Shown here piece by piece: positions 1 to 9,745 of a stretch of 64,000 nt of DNA. The notes beneath the pieces were generated by a model. That model was not told the origin of the DNA and did not search any database. It saw nothing but the letters and a program-made list of their open reading frames with translations. The position numbers and the translations under genes were made by a program. The number at the start of each line of letters is the position of its first letter. Positions within the stretch are counted from its first letter, which is position 1. The stretch comes from Bifidobacterium subtile (GTDB taxonomy: Bacteria; Actinomycetota; Actinomycetes; Actinomycetales; Bifidobacteriaceae), in contig NZ_JGZR01000007.1 of the NCBI RefSeq assembly GCF_000741775.1, forward strand, positions 62,001 to 126,000, given 5' to 3'.

Positions 1-421
1 AATGTTTCTTTTCTGCATGCCACGGGCCGGAACACGCCGGTGCGGCAATGCGAGGCGAGGGCTCTGACTACGCCATAGGCCGCGACATTACGGCCGTTAG
101 CCCCTTCAGGGCTGACGATGGTGATGATGGTGTTGGACACGATGAATACTCCTTGGTGTGCATCGGACGAGGCGTAGTATTGCATTCGCCGCAATCATTG
201 CATTCATGCGGATGCCATATGGCGCACGCACCCATTGTAGATGGGGGAGAAGGCATCGGTGTTCCATAGGCGGCATATTGGCGTGTCTGCCAAGCGATGC
301 AAGGAAGCACGGAGGAATCACGCAGAAAGCGCGCATCGCAATAACCTGCGGAGAACGCGGAAGCGAAGAGGCGATACGCGATGCAGAAGCGTGCGCAGGA
401 CCATAAAAAGGGACCATAAAA
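1..421. other. Intergenic or unassigned left edge
   Basis: No convincing gene is seen. Open frames on both strands lack ribosome-binding sites and give Cys/His/Arg-rich low-quality translations with no recognisable domain. The right end abuts the terminator of the phosphoketolase gene. Confidence 0.5.
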
Positions 422-457
422 CAGTGAGGGCACCAGGTTCCCCTGATGCCCTCACTG
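422..457 (-). terminator. Rho-independent terminator of xfp
   Basis: A perfect 11-bp inverted repeat (422-432 and 447-457) with a 14-nt loop lies about 37 nt past the xfp stop. In the direction of xfp transcription the stem is followed by TTTTATGG and a further T-rich stretch. Confidence 0.8.
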
Positions 458-493
458 CGCAATTAGCAGTCGCTTGCGAAAAGCGTCACGCTG

Positions 494-2971
494 TTACTCG
501 TTGTCGCCCGCGGTTGCGGCGGTGGCGGTAACCGCGCCCGGCTTCTCGGTCTTGACGCCCGACCACACCCAGTCGGTGTAGTCCGGGTGGTCGAAGCCCT
601 TGTCGACGGCGAACTGGAAGGCTTCGTCGCGGAAGGCCTCGAGCTTGTCGATGTCGGCGGCGAACTTGTCGGCGTCCACCATGCGCAGCGCCTCGGCGGT
701 GAGCTCATAGCGGTCGATGTCGTTGACGCGCACCATGTCGTACGGCGTGGTGGTTGAACCCTGCTCCTTGTAGCCGTGAACGTTGAAGTTATCGTGGTTC
801 GGGCGATCGAAGATCAGGCCGCGCACGTCATGCGCATAGGAGTGGTAGGCGAACAGGACCGGCTTGTCGGCGGTGAACAGATCGGCGAACTCCTCGTCGG
901 AGAGGGCCTCGTTGTTCTCCTTGGCGGACTGCAGCTTGAGCAGATCCACCACGTTGACGACCTTGAACTTGATGCCGAAGTCATTGAGCTTGTCGGCGGC
1001 GGCCATCAGCTCCTGCGTCGGAACATCGCCTGCGGCGGCGAGGACAACCTGCACCTCGTCGTTGCTTTCGGCGTTCGACGCCCACTTCCACTCGGCGGCG
1101 CCCTTTTCGAGCTCCGCACGGGCTTCGTCGAGGGACAGCCAGGTCGCGGCCGGCTGCTTGCCGGCGATGATCGCGTTGATCTGGTTGGTCGACTTGTACA
1201 CGCGCTCGCCCACGGCCAGCAGCATGTTGGAATCGACGGGGAAGTAGATGTTCACGACGTGATCGTTGTTGAACGTCTTGTTCAGCAGCAGCGAGGTGAC
1301 GCCCGGGTCCTGATGCGAGAAGCCGTTGTGGTCCTGACGCCAGACGTGCGAGGAGACCAGCAGGTTCATCGAGGAGATCGGCTTGCGCCACGGAATCTCG
1401 CGCACGACGGCCTCGAGCCACTTCGCATGCTGGTTGAGCATGGAGTCGATCACATGCACGAAGGACTCGTAGGAGCTCCAGATGCCGTGGCGACCGGTGA
1501 GCAGGTAGCCCTCGAGGAAGCCTTCCATCTGATGTTCGGAAAGCTGCTCGGTGACCTGGCCGGTGACGGCCATGTGCTCGTCGACCTGAGATGACAGGTA
1601 GCCGGCGTCCCACTGCTTGTTGGTCACTTCATACGCGGCCTGCAGACGGTTCGACGCGGTCTCGTCCGGTCCGAAGATGCGGAACGAATCCGGGTTGAGC
1701 TTGATGATGTCGCGGGTGTAGGTGCCAAGCTTGCGGGTAGCTTCGAGCTGGCCCCAGCCGTGTCCGTACTCCTTGACTTCCTTGACCTCGTAGTCTTCGA
1801 GCTTAGGCAGAACGAGTTCCTCGCGGATGCGGCCGCCATTGGCGTTCGGGTTCTCGCCGATGCGCAGCTCGCCTTCGGGCATGAAAGCGGTGACGTCGTC
1901 CTTGAGGGCGCCCTTCTCATCGAAGAGCTCTTCCGGCTTGTAGGTCTTCAGCCAGTTCTTGAGAACCTCGAAGTGCTCCTCGGTGTCGCGGGCCGAAGCC
2001 AGCGGAACCTGATGGGCGCGCCAGGAGCCCTCGGTCTTCTTGCCGTCGATGAACTTCGGGCAGGTCCAGCCCTTGGGGGTGCGGAAGATGATCATCGGGT
2101 AGAACGGACGGGTCATATCGTCGGTCTGCGCCGTGGCCTTGATATCGCAGATCTCATCGAAGATGGACTCGAACAGGTCGGCGAAGCGACGATGGATCGA
2201 GAGATGGTCCTCGTTGTCGAAGCCGGCGACGAACTCGTAAGGCTCGTAGCCCATGCCGTGGAAGAAGTCGTGCAGCTCCTCATCCGAGATGCGCGCGAGG
2301 ATTGTCGGGTTGGCGATCTTGTAGCCGTTGAGGTGCAGGATCGGCAGCACGATGCCGTCGGTGCGCGGGTTGACGAGCTTGTTGGACTGCCAGCCGGTGG
2401 CCAGCGGGCCGGTCTCGGCCTCGCCGTCGCCGACGATGGCGGGCACGAACAGGCTCGGGTTGTTCATCACTGCGCCGTAAGCGTGGCTCAGTGCATAGCC
2501 CAGCTCGCCGCCTTCGTGGATCGAACCCGGGGTCTCAGGCGCGTAGTGGGAGGGAATGCCGCCAGGATAGGAGAACTGACGGAAGAACTTCTGCAGGCCG
2601 TCCTCATCCTTGGTGATGTTCGGGAAATACTCGGTGTAGGTGCCGTCGATGTAGGACTGCGCTGTTCCTGCAGGGCCGCCGTGGCCGGGTCCCATGATGA
2701 TCACGGTGTTCTGCTGGTGATCAGCGATGAGGCGGTTGATGTGGCCGATGAGGAAGTTCAGACCAGGGGTGGTTCCCCAGTGACCCACCAGGCGGTGCTT
2801 CACATCTTCACGAGTGAAGGGCTCCTTCATCAAGGGATTGCTGCGAAGATAAATCTGGCCAATGGACAGATAATTGGCTGCGCGCCAATACTTGTCGATG
2901 CCTTCGAGGGCGTCCTCGGAAACCGGAGCGTCAAGCTTCTTCCAAGGGGTGCCAATAACAGGACTCGTCAT
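494..2971 (-). CDS. xfp: Xylulose-5-phosphate/fructose-6-phosphate phosphoketolase
   Basis: Key enzyme of the bifid shunt. It uses thiamine diphosphate and phosphate to split fructose-6-P into acetyl-P and erythrose-4-P, and xylulose-5-P into acetyl-P and glyceraldehyde-3-P, in the cytoplasm. The 825-residue length equals the usual bifidobacterial enzyme. Family signatures are visible, including GPGHGGPAG near residue 90, the [11 protein letters not shown] segment, the ThDP motif [15 protein letters not shown] and SHQDPG in the second domain. The reading frame runs 22 codons further upstream, but ATG 2971 is chosen because it is preceded by AGGAG at good spacing and gives the standard [13 protein letters not shown] start. 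It stands alone, divergent from guaA, with a strong terminator behind it. Confidence 0.98.
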   Translation of the reverse strand: MTSPVIGTPWKKLDAPVSEDALEGIDKYWRAANYLSIGQIYLRSNPLMKEPFTREDVKHRLVGHWGTTPGLNFLIGHINRLIADHQQNTVIIMGPGHGGPAGTAQSYIDGTYTEYFPNITKDEDGLQKFFRQFSYPGGIPSHYAPETPGSIHEGGELGYALSHAYGAVMNNPSLFVPAIVGDGEAETGPLATGWQSNKLVNPRTDGIVLPILHLNGYKIANPTILARISDEELHDFFHGMGYEPYEFVAGFDNEDHLSIHRRFADLFESIFDEICDIKATAQTDDMTRPFYPMIIFRTPKGWTCPKFIDGKKTEGSWRAHQVPLASARDTEEHFEVLKNWLKTYKPEELFDEKGALKDDVTAFMPEGELRIGENPNANGGRIREELVLPKLEDYEVKEVKEYGHGWGQLEATRKLGTYTRDIIKLNPDSFRIFGPDETASNRLQAAYEVTNKQWDAGYLSSQVDEHMAVTGQVTEQLSEHQMEGFLEGYLLTGRHGIWSSYESFVHVIDSMLNQHAKWLEAVVREIPWRKPISSMNLLVSSHVWRQDHNGFSHQDPGVTSLLLNKTFNNDHVVNIYFPVDSNMLLAVGERVYKSTNQINAIIAGKQPAATWLSLDEARAELEKGAAEWKWASNAESNDEVQVVLAAAGDVPTQELMAAADKLNDFGIKFKVVNVVDLLKLQSAKENNEALSDEEFADLFTADKPVLFAYHSYAHDVRGLIFDRPNHDNFNVHGYKEQGSTTTPYDMVRVNDIDRYELTAEALRMVDADKFAADIDKLEAFRDEAFQFAVDKGFDHPDYTDWVWSGVKTEKPGAVTATAATAGDNE

Positions 2972-3495
2972 ATGTACTCCTGTACTCCTGCACAATGCTG
3001 TGCGATTGGTTATTGTTTCGGGAATGAATTCCGCCAAACCTTGCGATTACAGCGGTTTCCAATTCCAATCGAGACCTATCGTATGTGATGTGGGCGACTT
3101 TTGAACGTTTTTTTGCAGGTATGTTTGAAACTGTTCCTTTTATTTCATCTTTTGTTCATTATGACGGATTATTTGTGCAGGTCTCAGGCAGGCGATGAAA
3201 GCTATAGACTGGCTTTATAGCAACGATGTTAGCGCTTCTTATGATTTTTCTCACGTTCGTTTCGCAACTCTGATCATTGGCGTGTTGTTTCGTTTCCGTT
3301 ATCTTTCGTGCGCGTTGTCTGCCGAAGCGCACCGCGTGCCGATGAGGGATATATGGCATGTCGGCGGTGATAGGGGCGTATACGCGATGGCGGGACGCAA
3401 TGTCGTCTCGGACCGTCACAATGGAGCCGTTCATGCTGATGGGGTCGTTCATACGACCCGTTTTGACCAATTTCACGTATCGATAGGAAGATTTC
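2972..3495. promoter_or_regulatory. Divergent xfp/guaA promoter region
   Basis: This 524-bp spacer is more AT-rich than its flanks and carries promoters for two highly expressed housekeeping genes. No gene is seen. A possible xfp promoter on the minus strand is TTCAAA, 16 nt, TACGAT near 3075-3102, matching consensus only 4/6 in each hexamer. No purine riboswitch was recognised before guaA. Confidence 0.4.
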
Positions 3496-5058
3496 ATGGC
3501 AACAGGTCCTGTGCTCGTCGTTGATTTCGGTGCCCAGTACGCGCAGCTCATCGCTCGGCGCGTGCGCGAGGCTCGCGTGTATTCGGAGCTCGTGCCCCAT
3601 TCGATGCCCGTCGACGAGATGCTGGCCAAGGACCCCAAGGCCATCATCCTCTCCGGCGGCCCGGCCTCGGTGTATGAGCCGGGCGCACCGCAGATCGATC
3701 CAAAGATATTCTCCGCAGGCGTTCCCGTGCTTGGCATTTGCTATGGCTTCCAGGTCATGGCCCACGAGCTCGGCGGCACGGTGGACAAGGCCGCCCAGGG
3801 TGAATACGGCAAAACCGAGGCGAGCATCGATCGCGCCGACGGCGTGCTCGACGGTTCCCCGGCCGACCAGAGCACGTGGATGAGCCACGGCGTCGCCGTG
3901 GAAAGCGCACCAGAGGGCTTCGAGGTCCTCGCGCATACGCAGGGCGCTCCGGTGGCCGCGATGCAGGACCCTTCTCGCGGGCTGTACGGCGTGCAGTGGC
4001 ATCCGGAAGTCAAGCACACGCCGCTTGGGCAGAACCTCATCGAAACCTTCCTGCACCGCTGCGCGGGCCTTCCCGACGACTGGGACGCTTCGGGCATCAT
4101 CGAGGACCAGGTCGCAAAGATCCGCGCCAAGGTGGGCGATGCGCAGGTGATCTGCGGGCTGTCCGGCGGCGTTGACTCCGCAGTGGCCGCGGCGTTGGTG
4201 CACAAGGCGATCGGCGAGCAGCTCACCTGCGTGTTCGTGGACCACGGCCTGCTGCGCAAGGGCGAGGTCGAGCAGGTCAAGCATGACTTTGTCGCCGCGA
4301 CCGGCATCAAGCTCATCGCCGTCGATGCCGCCGACGACTTTCTTGAAGCGCTTAAAGGCGCGAAGGAGCCGGAGCACAAGCGCAAGATCATCGGCGAGAA
4401 GTTCATCCGCACCTTCGAGAAGGCGCAGGCTCAGGTCATCGAAGAGGCCGGCGCACAGGGCAAGGAAGTCAAGTTCCTCGTGCAGGGGACGCTGTATCCG
4501 GACGTCGTGGAGTCCGGCGGCGGTGACGGTGCGGCGAACATTAAATCGCATCACAACGTCGGCGGTCTGCCCAAGGACATCACCTTCGAGCTGATCGAGC
4601 CGCTGCGCACCCTGTTCAAGGACGAAGTGCGAGCCATCGGCACCGAGCTGGGGCTGCCTGATGAGATCGTATGGCGTCAGCCCTTCCCCGGCCCTGGCCT
4701 GGGCATCCGCATCATCGGCGAAATCACCAAGGAACGGCTCGACCTCCTGCGCGAGGCCGACGCCATCGCCCGCGAGGAGCTTTCCAAGGCCGGACTCGAC
4801 CGCGACATCTGGCAGTGCCCGGTCGTGCTGCTCGCCGACGTGCATTCGGTCGGCGTCCAAGGCGACGAGCGCACGTATGGCTCGCCCATCATCCTGCGCC
4901 CGGTCAGTTCCGAGGACGCGATGACCGCCGACTGGTCGCGCGTTCCCTACGACGTGCTGGCCGCGATCTCCACCCGCATCACCAACGAATGCCCAGGCAT
5001 CAACCGCGTGGCGCTCGACTGCACCTCCAAGCCGCCGGCCACCATCGAGTGGGAGTGA
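3496..5058 (+). CDS. guaA: GMP synthase (glutamine-hydrolysing)
   Basis: Converts XMP, ATP and glutamine to GMP in the last step of guanine nucleotide synthesis. The 520-residue protein has an N-terminal class I glutamine amidotransferase domain, with LGICYGFQ holding the nucleophilic Cys near residue 82 and a downstream WHPE His-Glu pair. It is followed by the ATP-pyrophosphatase domain with the P-loop [10 protein letters not shown] near residue 222 and the GMP synthase dimerisation domain ending in ATIEWE. The start is supported by AGGAAG 5 nt upstream. It is monocistronic, divergent from xfp and convergent with the response regulator gene. Confidence 0.98.
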   Translation: MATGPVLVVDFGAQYAQLIARRVREARVYSELVPHSMPVDEMLAKDPKAIILSGGPASVYEPGAPQIDPKIFSAGVPVLGICYGFQVMAHELGGTVDKAAQGEYGKTEASIDRADGVLDGSPADQSTWMSHGVAVESAPEGFEVLAHTQGAPVAAMQDPSRGLYGVQWHPEVKHTPLGQNLIETFLHRCAGLPDDWDASGIIEDQVAKIRAKVGDAQVICGLSGGVDSAVAAALVHKAIGEQLTCVFVDHGLLRKGEVEQVKHDFVAATGIKLIAVDAADDFLEALKGAKEPEHKRKIIGEKFIRTFEKAQAQVIEEAGAQGKEVKFLVQGTLYPDVVESGGGDGAANIKSHHNVGGLPKDITFELIEPLRTLFKDEVRAIGTELGLPDEIVWRQPFPGPGLGIRIIGEITKERLDLLREADAIAREELSKAGLDRDIWQCPVVLLADVHSVGVQGDERTYGSPIILRPVSSEDAMTADWSRVPYDVLAAISTRITNECPGINRVALDCTSKPPATIEWE

Positions 5059-5188
5059 ACGCCTAACCTCAGCCGGGCGTGATTTCATCGCATCGCTATG
5101 CAGCGAGCCGGGCATGGCCCCCAGCTTGGCTCAGCTCCGAATGAGACTGTGGATGCCGCTGCGCTGGATGCCGCTAGTTGGCAAGTCG

Positions 5189-5827
5189 TCAGCGACGTTG
5201 CGCGTCGATCCACGCCACGGCCAGCTGGGTGCGGTTGGCCATGCCAAGCTTGTCGAGGATTCCGCTGATGCGGTTGCGCACCGTGCCTTCGCTGAGGAAC
5301 AGCTGATGCGCGATATCGCGGTTGTCCAAACCCTGCGAAACCAGTTCGGCGATGTCTCGTTCCCGCTCGCTGAGCGCATCAGAGAGCTGCTGTCGGCCGG
5401 ATCCCGCCTCGTTGCCGGGGAGCTGCAGCGTATCCAGCACTCGTGAGCCCAGCACGATCTGACCGGCCATGACGGCCAGCATCGCCGGGGCCACCGATTT
5501 CACGTCCTGCTTGATGAGATAGCCTTTCGCGCCCAAGGAAAGCGCCTGCGCGATGTAGCTTTTGTCGGCAAAGGTCGTGAGAAACAGAATGCGAGCCGCC
5601 TTGTCCCGCTGCAGAATGCGCCGGGCCGCCTCCAAGCCGTCGGTGCCGGGCATCTGGATGTCGAGCAGCAGCACATCGGGGCGGTTCGCCGGGTCCTGTT
5701 CATAGAGACGTACGGCATCGTCGCCGTTATCGGCGGTCCAGAGCACTTCAGCGGCGCCGCTCGCCGTTACGATGGTGGACAGCGATGAGCAGACGATGGG
5801 ATCGTCGTCGACGATGGCCGTTTTCAT
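5189..5827 (-). CDS. NarL/LuxR-family response regulator
   Basis: A 212-residue DNA-binding regulator of a two-component system. The receiver domain (about 1-120) shows the acidic pocket D8/D9, phosphoacceptor D56 in LLLDIQMP, T84/T85 and K106. The C-terminal LuxR-type helix-turn-helix (about 148-210) carries the typical LSERERDIAELV and NRDIAHQLFLSEGTVRN segments. It lies 36 nt behind the kinase gene and is presumably co-transcribed with it. The divergent ABC exporter operon is the obvious regulatory target, given palindromic sites in the spacer between them. The ligand is unknown. Confidence 0.93.
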   Translation of the reverse strand: MKTAIVDDDPIVCSSLSTIVTASGAAEVLWTADNGDDAVRLYEQDPANRPDVLLLDIQMPGTDGLEAARRILQRDKAARILFLTTFADKSYIAQALSLGAKGYLIKQDVKSVAPAMLAVMAGQIVLGSRVLDTLQLPGNEAGSGRQQLSDALSERERDIAELVSQGLDNRDIAHQLFLSEGTVRNRISGILDKLGMANRTQLAVAWIDAQRR

Positions 5828-5863
5828 GATGATGCATCCTTTGGCGTGATTAGCGTGCTGTGA

Positions 5864-7426
5864 TTATCGTATTGCGCTCGACGCGCTGTAACTGCTGTGG
5901 AGACTACTGCTACTGCGGGAAGTTGCCGCGCTTGCGCGATTCGCAACTCCATGCCGCATATCGTCGGCAGCTTCTGCACGGCCGCTACTGTCTGCATCGC
6001 CCATGCCTGCGGTTGAGCCGCTGCGCTCGCGCTTGGCCCACGGTGCCTTGGGAATCGAGACGAAAACCCTCCAGCCGGTGCTGTAAGGGCCGCACAACGA
6101 GGTGCCGCCAAGCGTGCGCACCCGCGCCTCGATGTCGGCCAGCCCCATGCCGCGCACATTGCCGGAGACACCGCCGCCGCCCGGCTGCGGGCTGGAATGG
6201 TCGCCGGCGCTGCCGATACCGCTGATGCCGCTGGCACGACTGATGCCAGCGATGCCAGCGGAGGATGCGGCCGAAGCGCCTGCGCCGCGTCCGGCCTCGC
6301 CCGGGTCGAATATCACCAGCTGCCATAGCGCCGGGTAATCCCGCAGCGTCACCGTGGCGGTGCGGGACGCGCTGTGCCGCACCACATTGGTCAGGGCCTC
6401 GCGAATCACGCTGGTCAGGCAGCGGGCCACCGGCGCGGGAACCTGCGCGATGCCGTTGTCCACGGCAACAGCGAAGCCGGGGGAGACTTCGTCGAAGGAG
6501 CTAATGGTCTCGTCGAGCTGCCTGCCGAAATCGGTTCCGTGGTCATCGAGGTCGTGGACGGATTTGCGAATCATCGTCATCGCTTCGTCAAGTGTCGTGC
6601 AGATTGCAGCGAGATGCTGCGCGGACTCGGCGTCACCCCGGGCTTCGGCCACGACTGTGGAAGCCTGGGCCTGCATGATGCCACGCGTGAGCAGATGACC
6701 GACATTGTCATGGATTTCGCGGGCTATGCGCGTGCGTTCGTCCAAGGTGGCGGCACGCACCGATCGGCCGCGTTCCTGCTCGTTGTCGGCCATGGTCGTG
6801 CGCCAGTGACGCCGCATGGCGCGGAATCGGTCCTTTTCATCCCGGACTACAGATTCCATCATGGCGTTGCGCAGCCCCAGCGCACCTGCTGCGAAGCCTA
6901 GAATCGCCAGGGCGATCATGCTGACGGCATGCAGCCGATCCATGTCGGAAACGAACAGCAGCGAGCGGGCCAGAGGCACAGTCCATAGCCAGCGCTGGGC
7001 GTTGCGCAGCCGCGTGAACAGAAGCGTGCGAGCCACGGACATGGAGGACGGGCTAGGCGAACGCGCCGCATCGTAGGCGATGATGGGGATGAATGCGGCG
7101 AAATGCGGGATGACGATCGCCAGCACTGAGAAAATCGCAGCTGGCAGCCCTGGGCGCGACGGGCGCACCAGCAGCAGCCACTGCGCCAATGCGGAGCAGG
7201 AAATCGCGAGCAGAGCGCCGGCGAGTCGAGAGACGGGAATGTCATCGGTAACCGGCAGGAACGCGGCGAGCAGACACACCGCCGCAAGCGCTGCCTTGCA
7301 GGCAATCTCATGCGTCTTGTGTCCGCTTTCCACACTCTGAGCGTAGCAGCTTAAGCGTCGCAGCGGAAAGGAGATGCAACCGGCCAAGTCACGCAACAAG
7401 TCATGAAAAAGCCGTCGGAAAACCAT
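5864..7426 (-). CDS. HisKA_3-type sensor histidine kinase
   Basis: Membrane sensor kinase partner of the downstream regulator. About five to six hydrophobic segments occupy the first 190 residues. They are followed by the HisKA_3 box TRIAREIHDNVGHLL with phosphoacceptor His near residue 239, the N box REALTNVVRHS, and a final GMGLADIEARV glycine box. Between N box and G box there is an unusual Gly/Ser/Ala-rich insertion (AGASAASSAGIAGISR and following), and after the ATPase domain a Ser/Arg-rich tail of about 55 residues. The start is uncertain: the frame is open to 7642, but anything beyond about 7500 would run into the divergent ABC operon leader. ATG 7426 is taken, though its ribosome-binding site is weak. 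Confidence 0.85.
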   Translation of the reverse strand: MVFRRLFHDLLRDLAGCISFPLRRLSCYAQSVESGHKTHEIACKAALAAVCLLAAFLPVTDDIPVSRLAGALLAISCSALAQWLLLVRPSRPGLPAAIFSVLAIVIPHFAAFIPIIAYDAARSPSPSSMSVARTLLFTRLRNAQRWLWTVPLARSLLFVSDMDRLHAVSMIALAILGFAAGALGLRNAMMESVVRDEKDRFRAMRRHWRTTMADNEQERGRSVRAATLDERTRIAREIHDNVGHLLTRGIMQAQASTVVAEARGDAESAQHLAAICTTLDEAMTMIRKSVHDLDDHGTDFGRQLDETISSFDEVSPGFAVAVDNGIAQVPAPVARCLTSVIREALTNVVRHSASRTATVTLRDYPALWQLVIFDPGEAGRGAGASAASSAGIAGISRASGISGIGSAGDHSSPQPGGGGVSGNVRGMGLADIEARVRTLGGTSLCGPYSTGWRVFVSIPKAPWAKRERSGSTAGMGDADSSGRAEAADDMRHGVANRASAATSRSSSSLHSSYSASSAIR

Positions 7427-7436
7427 GGCAATGAGC

Positions 7437-7464
7437 TCATGACGACAGTCGTGACAAATGTCAT
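7437..7464. promoter_or_regulatory. Palindromic TCATGAC-type operator cluster
   Basis: Between the kinase gene and the divergent ABC operon, TCATGACgacaGTCGTGA (7437-7454) is an imperfect 7-4-7 palindrome. It overlaps a second one, GTGACaaatGTCAT (7451-7464). Related half-sites follow near 7467-7498. NarL-family regulators paired with ABC exporters are known to bind TCATGAC-like inverted repeats, so this is inferred to be the autoregulatory and target site of the neighbouring response regulator. Confidence 0.5.
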
Positions 7465-7562
7465 CGTCATGGGACGGTTTCGTGACGACACTCATCATGC
7501 CCGGCCGCGTGCCGTAGGGGAATATGGAGTCATCAGGCACATAACATCGGGAAAGGAACGTC

Positions 7563-8546
7563 ATGGGCAACACTGTGGACCTCATGGACGGCACTGCCGC
7601 CGAGCTAGCCTCGTCGGCGGTGCTTGTGAACGGGCTGGTCAAGCGCTATGGCGATATGGTCGCGCTGGATTACCTTGATCTTGACGTGCACGAGGGCGAG
7701 ATTTTCGGCCTGCTCGGGCCGAATGGGTCAGGCAAATCCACCGCGATCAACTGCATTCTGGCGCTGCTCACCTACGATGCGGGGTCGGTGCGTGTGCTCG
7801 GGGATGCGATGACGCCGACCTCGTACGCGCTCAAGCGTCGCATCGGCGTCGTGCCGCAGAATGTGGCGGTGTTCAACGAACTGAGCGTCGAGCAGAACAT
7901 CGACTACTTTTGCTCGCTGTACGTCAAGGAGAAGCCTCGCCGCAAAGTGTTCGTCGAAGAGGCGCTGGACTTCGTGGGACTGCGAGAATTCCGCCGATTC
8001 CGCCCGGGCAAGCTCTCCGGAGGACTGCTGCGGCGGCTGAACATCGCCTGCGGCATCGCGCACCAGCCCGATCTGATCATCTTCGACGAGCCGACCGTCG
8101 CCGTCGACCCGCAGAGCCGCAACGCGATTCTCGAAGGCATCCAGCGGCTTAACGCCGCTGGCACCACGGTGATCTATACCAGCCATTATATGGAGGAGGT
8201 CGAGCAGATATGCGACCGCATCCTCATCATGGACCACGGCAGGCAGATTGCGCTGGGAACCGCGCAGGAGCTCAAAGACATGATTTCGATCGGCGAACAG
8301 ATCAGCGTGGGAACCCTCGATCTTAGCGAACGGGCGCTGGACGATGTGCGCCAGCTGGCTGCCGTCATCGATGCGCATTACGACGGCAAGGAGCTCGTGG
8401 TCCGCTGCGGCAGAGGCGAGCACAATCTCATCGACGTGCTGGGACTGCTCGAGCGCGAACATGCCACCATCGGCCATATCGCTTCACGGGCTCCGACGCT
8501 CAACGATGTCTTTCTCGAAATAACCGGCAAAGGTCTGAGGGATTAG
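7563..8546 (+). CDS. ABC exporter ATP-binding protein
   Basis: ATPase subunit of a putative drug/peptide-type ABC-2 exporter, 327 residues. It has Walker A GPNGSGKST near residue 56, the Q-loop VVPQN, a signature reading LSGGL rather than LSGGQ, Walker B LIIFDEPT and the switch His in YTSHYMEE. The C-terminal 80 residues resemble the extension of CcmA/DrrA-like ATPases. AAAGGA lies upstream of ATG 7563. It is followed after 8 nt by two ABC-2 permease genes, so it is the first gene of a three-gene operon, divergent from a two-component system that probably controls it. Confidence 0.93.
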   Translation: MGNTVDLMDGTAAELASSAVLVNGLVKRYGDMVALDYLDLDVHEGEIFGLLGPNGSGKSTAINCILALLTYDAGSVRVLGDAMTPTSYALKRRIGVVPQNVAVFNELSVEQNIDYFCSLYVKEKPRRKVFVEEALDFVGLREFRRFRPGKLSGGLLRRLNIACGIAHQPDLIIFDEPTVAVDPQSRNAILEGIQRLNAAGTTVIYTSHYMEEVEQICDRILIMDHGRQIALGTAQELKDMISIGEQISVGTLDLSERALDDVRQLAAVIDAHYDGKELVVRCGRGEHNLIDVLGLLEREHATIGHIASRAPTLNDVFLEITGKGLRD

Positions 8547-8554
8547 GAGGAGCC

Positions 8555-9745
8555 ATGTGGACGACATTCCTGGTGCAGATCAGAACGTTGGCGCGGCAGC
8601 GCGGCACCATCTTCTGGGTGATGGTCTTCCCGATACTGCTGGCTACGCTCTTCTACGGCATGTTCAGCTCGCTGGACAAGGCCTACGTCACCGAGACCCA
8701 GTCGGTCGCCGTGGTGCAGGACTCGGCATGGAAAGCGAACGAGCAGGCGGATGCGCTCCTCGACGCTCTGGCCCGCGGCGGGAAGAACACCGCGCTTATC
8801 GCCAGACATGATGTGGAGAGCGCCGCGCAGGCGATCGATCTGGTGAACTCCGGCGAGGCCATCGGCTATCTGCGCATCAACGGCGCAGGCGAGTTCTCGC
8901 TGGCGATTTCGGATAATGCGGCCAGCACGAGCGATTACGCCCGCGAACTGACCATCAGCGTGCTGAACAACGCGATAGCGCGCGCCAACGAGTCGCGCTC
9001 GCTGCGCTCCTCGATTGGCGAAAGCCGTCCACAGGCCTTCGCCGACCCCAAAGTCATCGCCAGCATCGCGTCGAACGACGCATTCACGCGCGAGACAACG
9101 CTGACCCACACCAAGCCGGACCCTGCGGCGCGCTACTACTACGCCCTGCTGGGCATGGCATGCCTCATGTCGATGTCGCTCGCCATCACATCCATTGCGA
9201 GCTCCCAAGCCAATCTTTCGCCGCTTGGAGCCCGCAGGGCGCTCGCCCCGCTGCCCAAGCACGGACTCGTGCTCTCAGCATTCCTCGCAGCATGGCTTAT
9301 GGCGTTCGCATGCATGTCGATCGCCTTCTTCGTCATCAGAGTCCCGTTCGGCGTGCGCGTGGGAGGGCGCGAAGCTGCGGCATTCGCAGGTCTTGCCGTC
9401 GCCACCTTCATGTCGTCGGCGCTTGGCTCCGTGTTCGGCGCCATCCCGCGCATACCATTAGGGCAGAAGCTGAGTATCTGCAGCGCTTTCAGCTGCATAG
9501 CCGCCCTGTTCGCCGGACTGTACGGGGAGCCGGCCATGAAGCTGGGCGACTTCGTGCAGCGCGAGGCACCCGTGCTTTCCGACCTCAATCCGGCGAGGCA
9601 AGTCTCCCTGCTGTTCTACGACATCCTGTACTACGACAGCTACGCGCCCTTCCTGCGTACGGTGGGCATGCTTGCCGCCATGGGGCTGTTCTTCCTCGCC
9701 ATCGCCATCATCCTGCTCAGGAGGCAACGCTATGAGTACCTTTAA
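8555..9745 (+). CDS. ABC-2 type permease subunit
   Basis: A 396-residue membrane protein with the ABC-2 layout: one N-terminal hydrophobic segment (about residues 18-36, IFWVMVFPILLATLFYGMF), a large extracytoplasmic domain to about residue 190, then five to six helices to the C-terminus. AGGAGG precedes the ATG. It is translationally coupled to the next permease gene by a 14-nt overlap. With that partner it would form the membrane channel of the exporter energised by the upstream ATPase. The substrate cannot be read from sequence. Confidence 0.88.
   Translation: MWTTFLVQIRTLARQRGTIFWVMVFPILLATLFYGMFSSLDKAYVTETQSVAVVQDSAWKANEQADALLDALARGGKNTALIARHDVESAAQAIDLVNSGEAIGYLRINGAGEFSLAISDNAASTSDYARELTISVLNNAIARANESRSLRSSIGESRPQAFADPKVIASIASNDAFTRETTLTHTKPDPAARYYYALLGMACLMSMSLAITSIASSQANLSPLGARRALAPLPKHGLVLSAFLAAWLMAFACMSIAFFVIRVPFGVRVGGREAAAFAGLAVATFMSSALGSVFGAIPRIPLGQKLSICSAFSCIAALFAGLYGEPAMKLGDFVQREAPVLSDLNPARQVSLLFYDILYYDSYAPFLRTVGMLAAMGLFFLAIAIILLRRQRYEYL

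Noticed and set aside
48..462. Several overlapping open frames on both strands at the left edge
   Set aside because: No ribosome-binding sites, no recognisable domains and Cys/His/Arg-rich translations; treated as chance frames.
1760..3088. A 442-codon open frame antisense to xfp
   Set aside because: It mirrors the codon structure of xfp on the other strand; no motif or ribosome-binding site.
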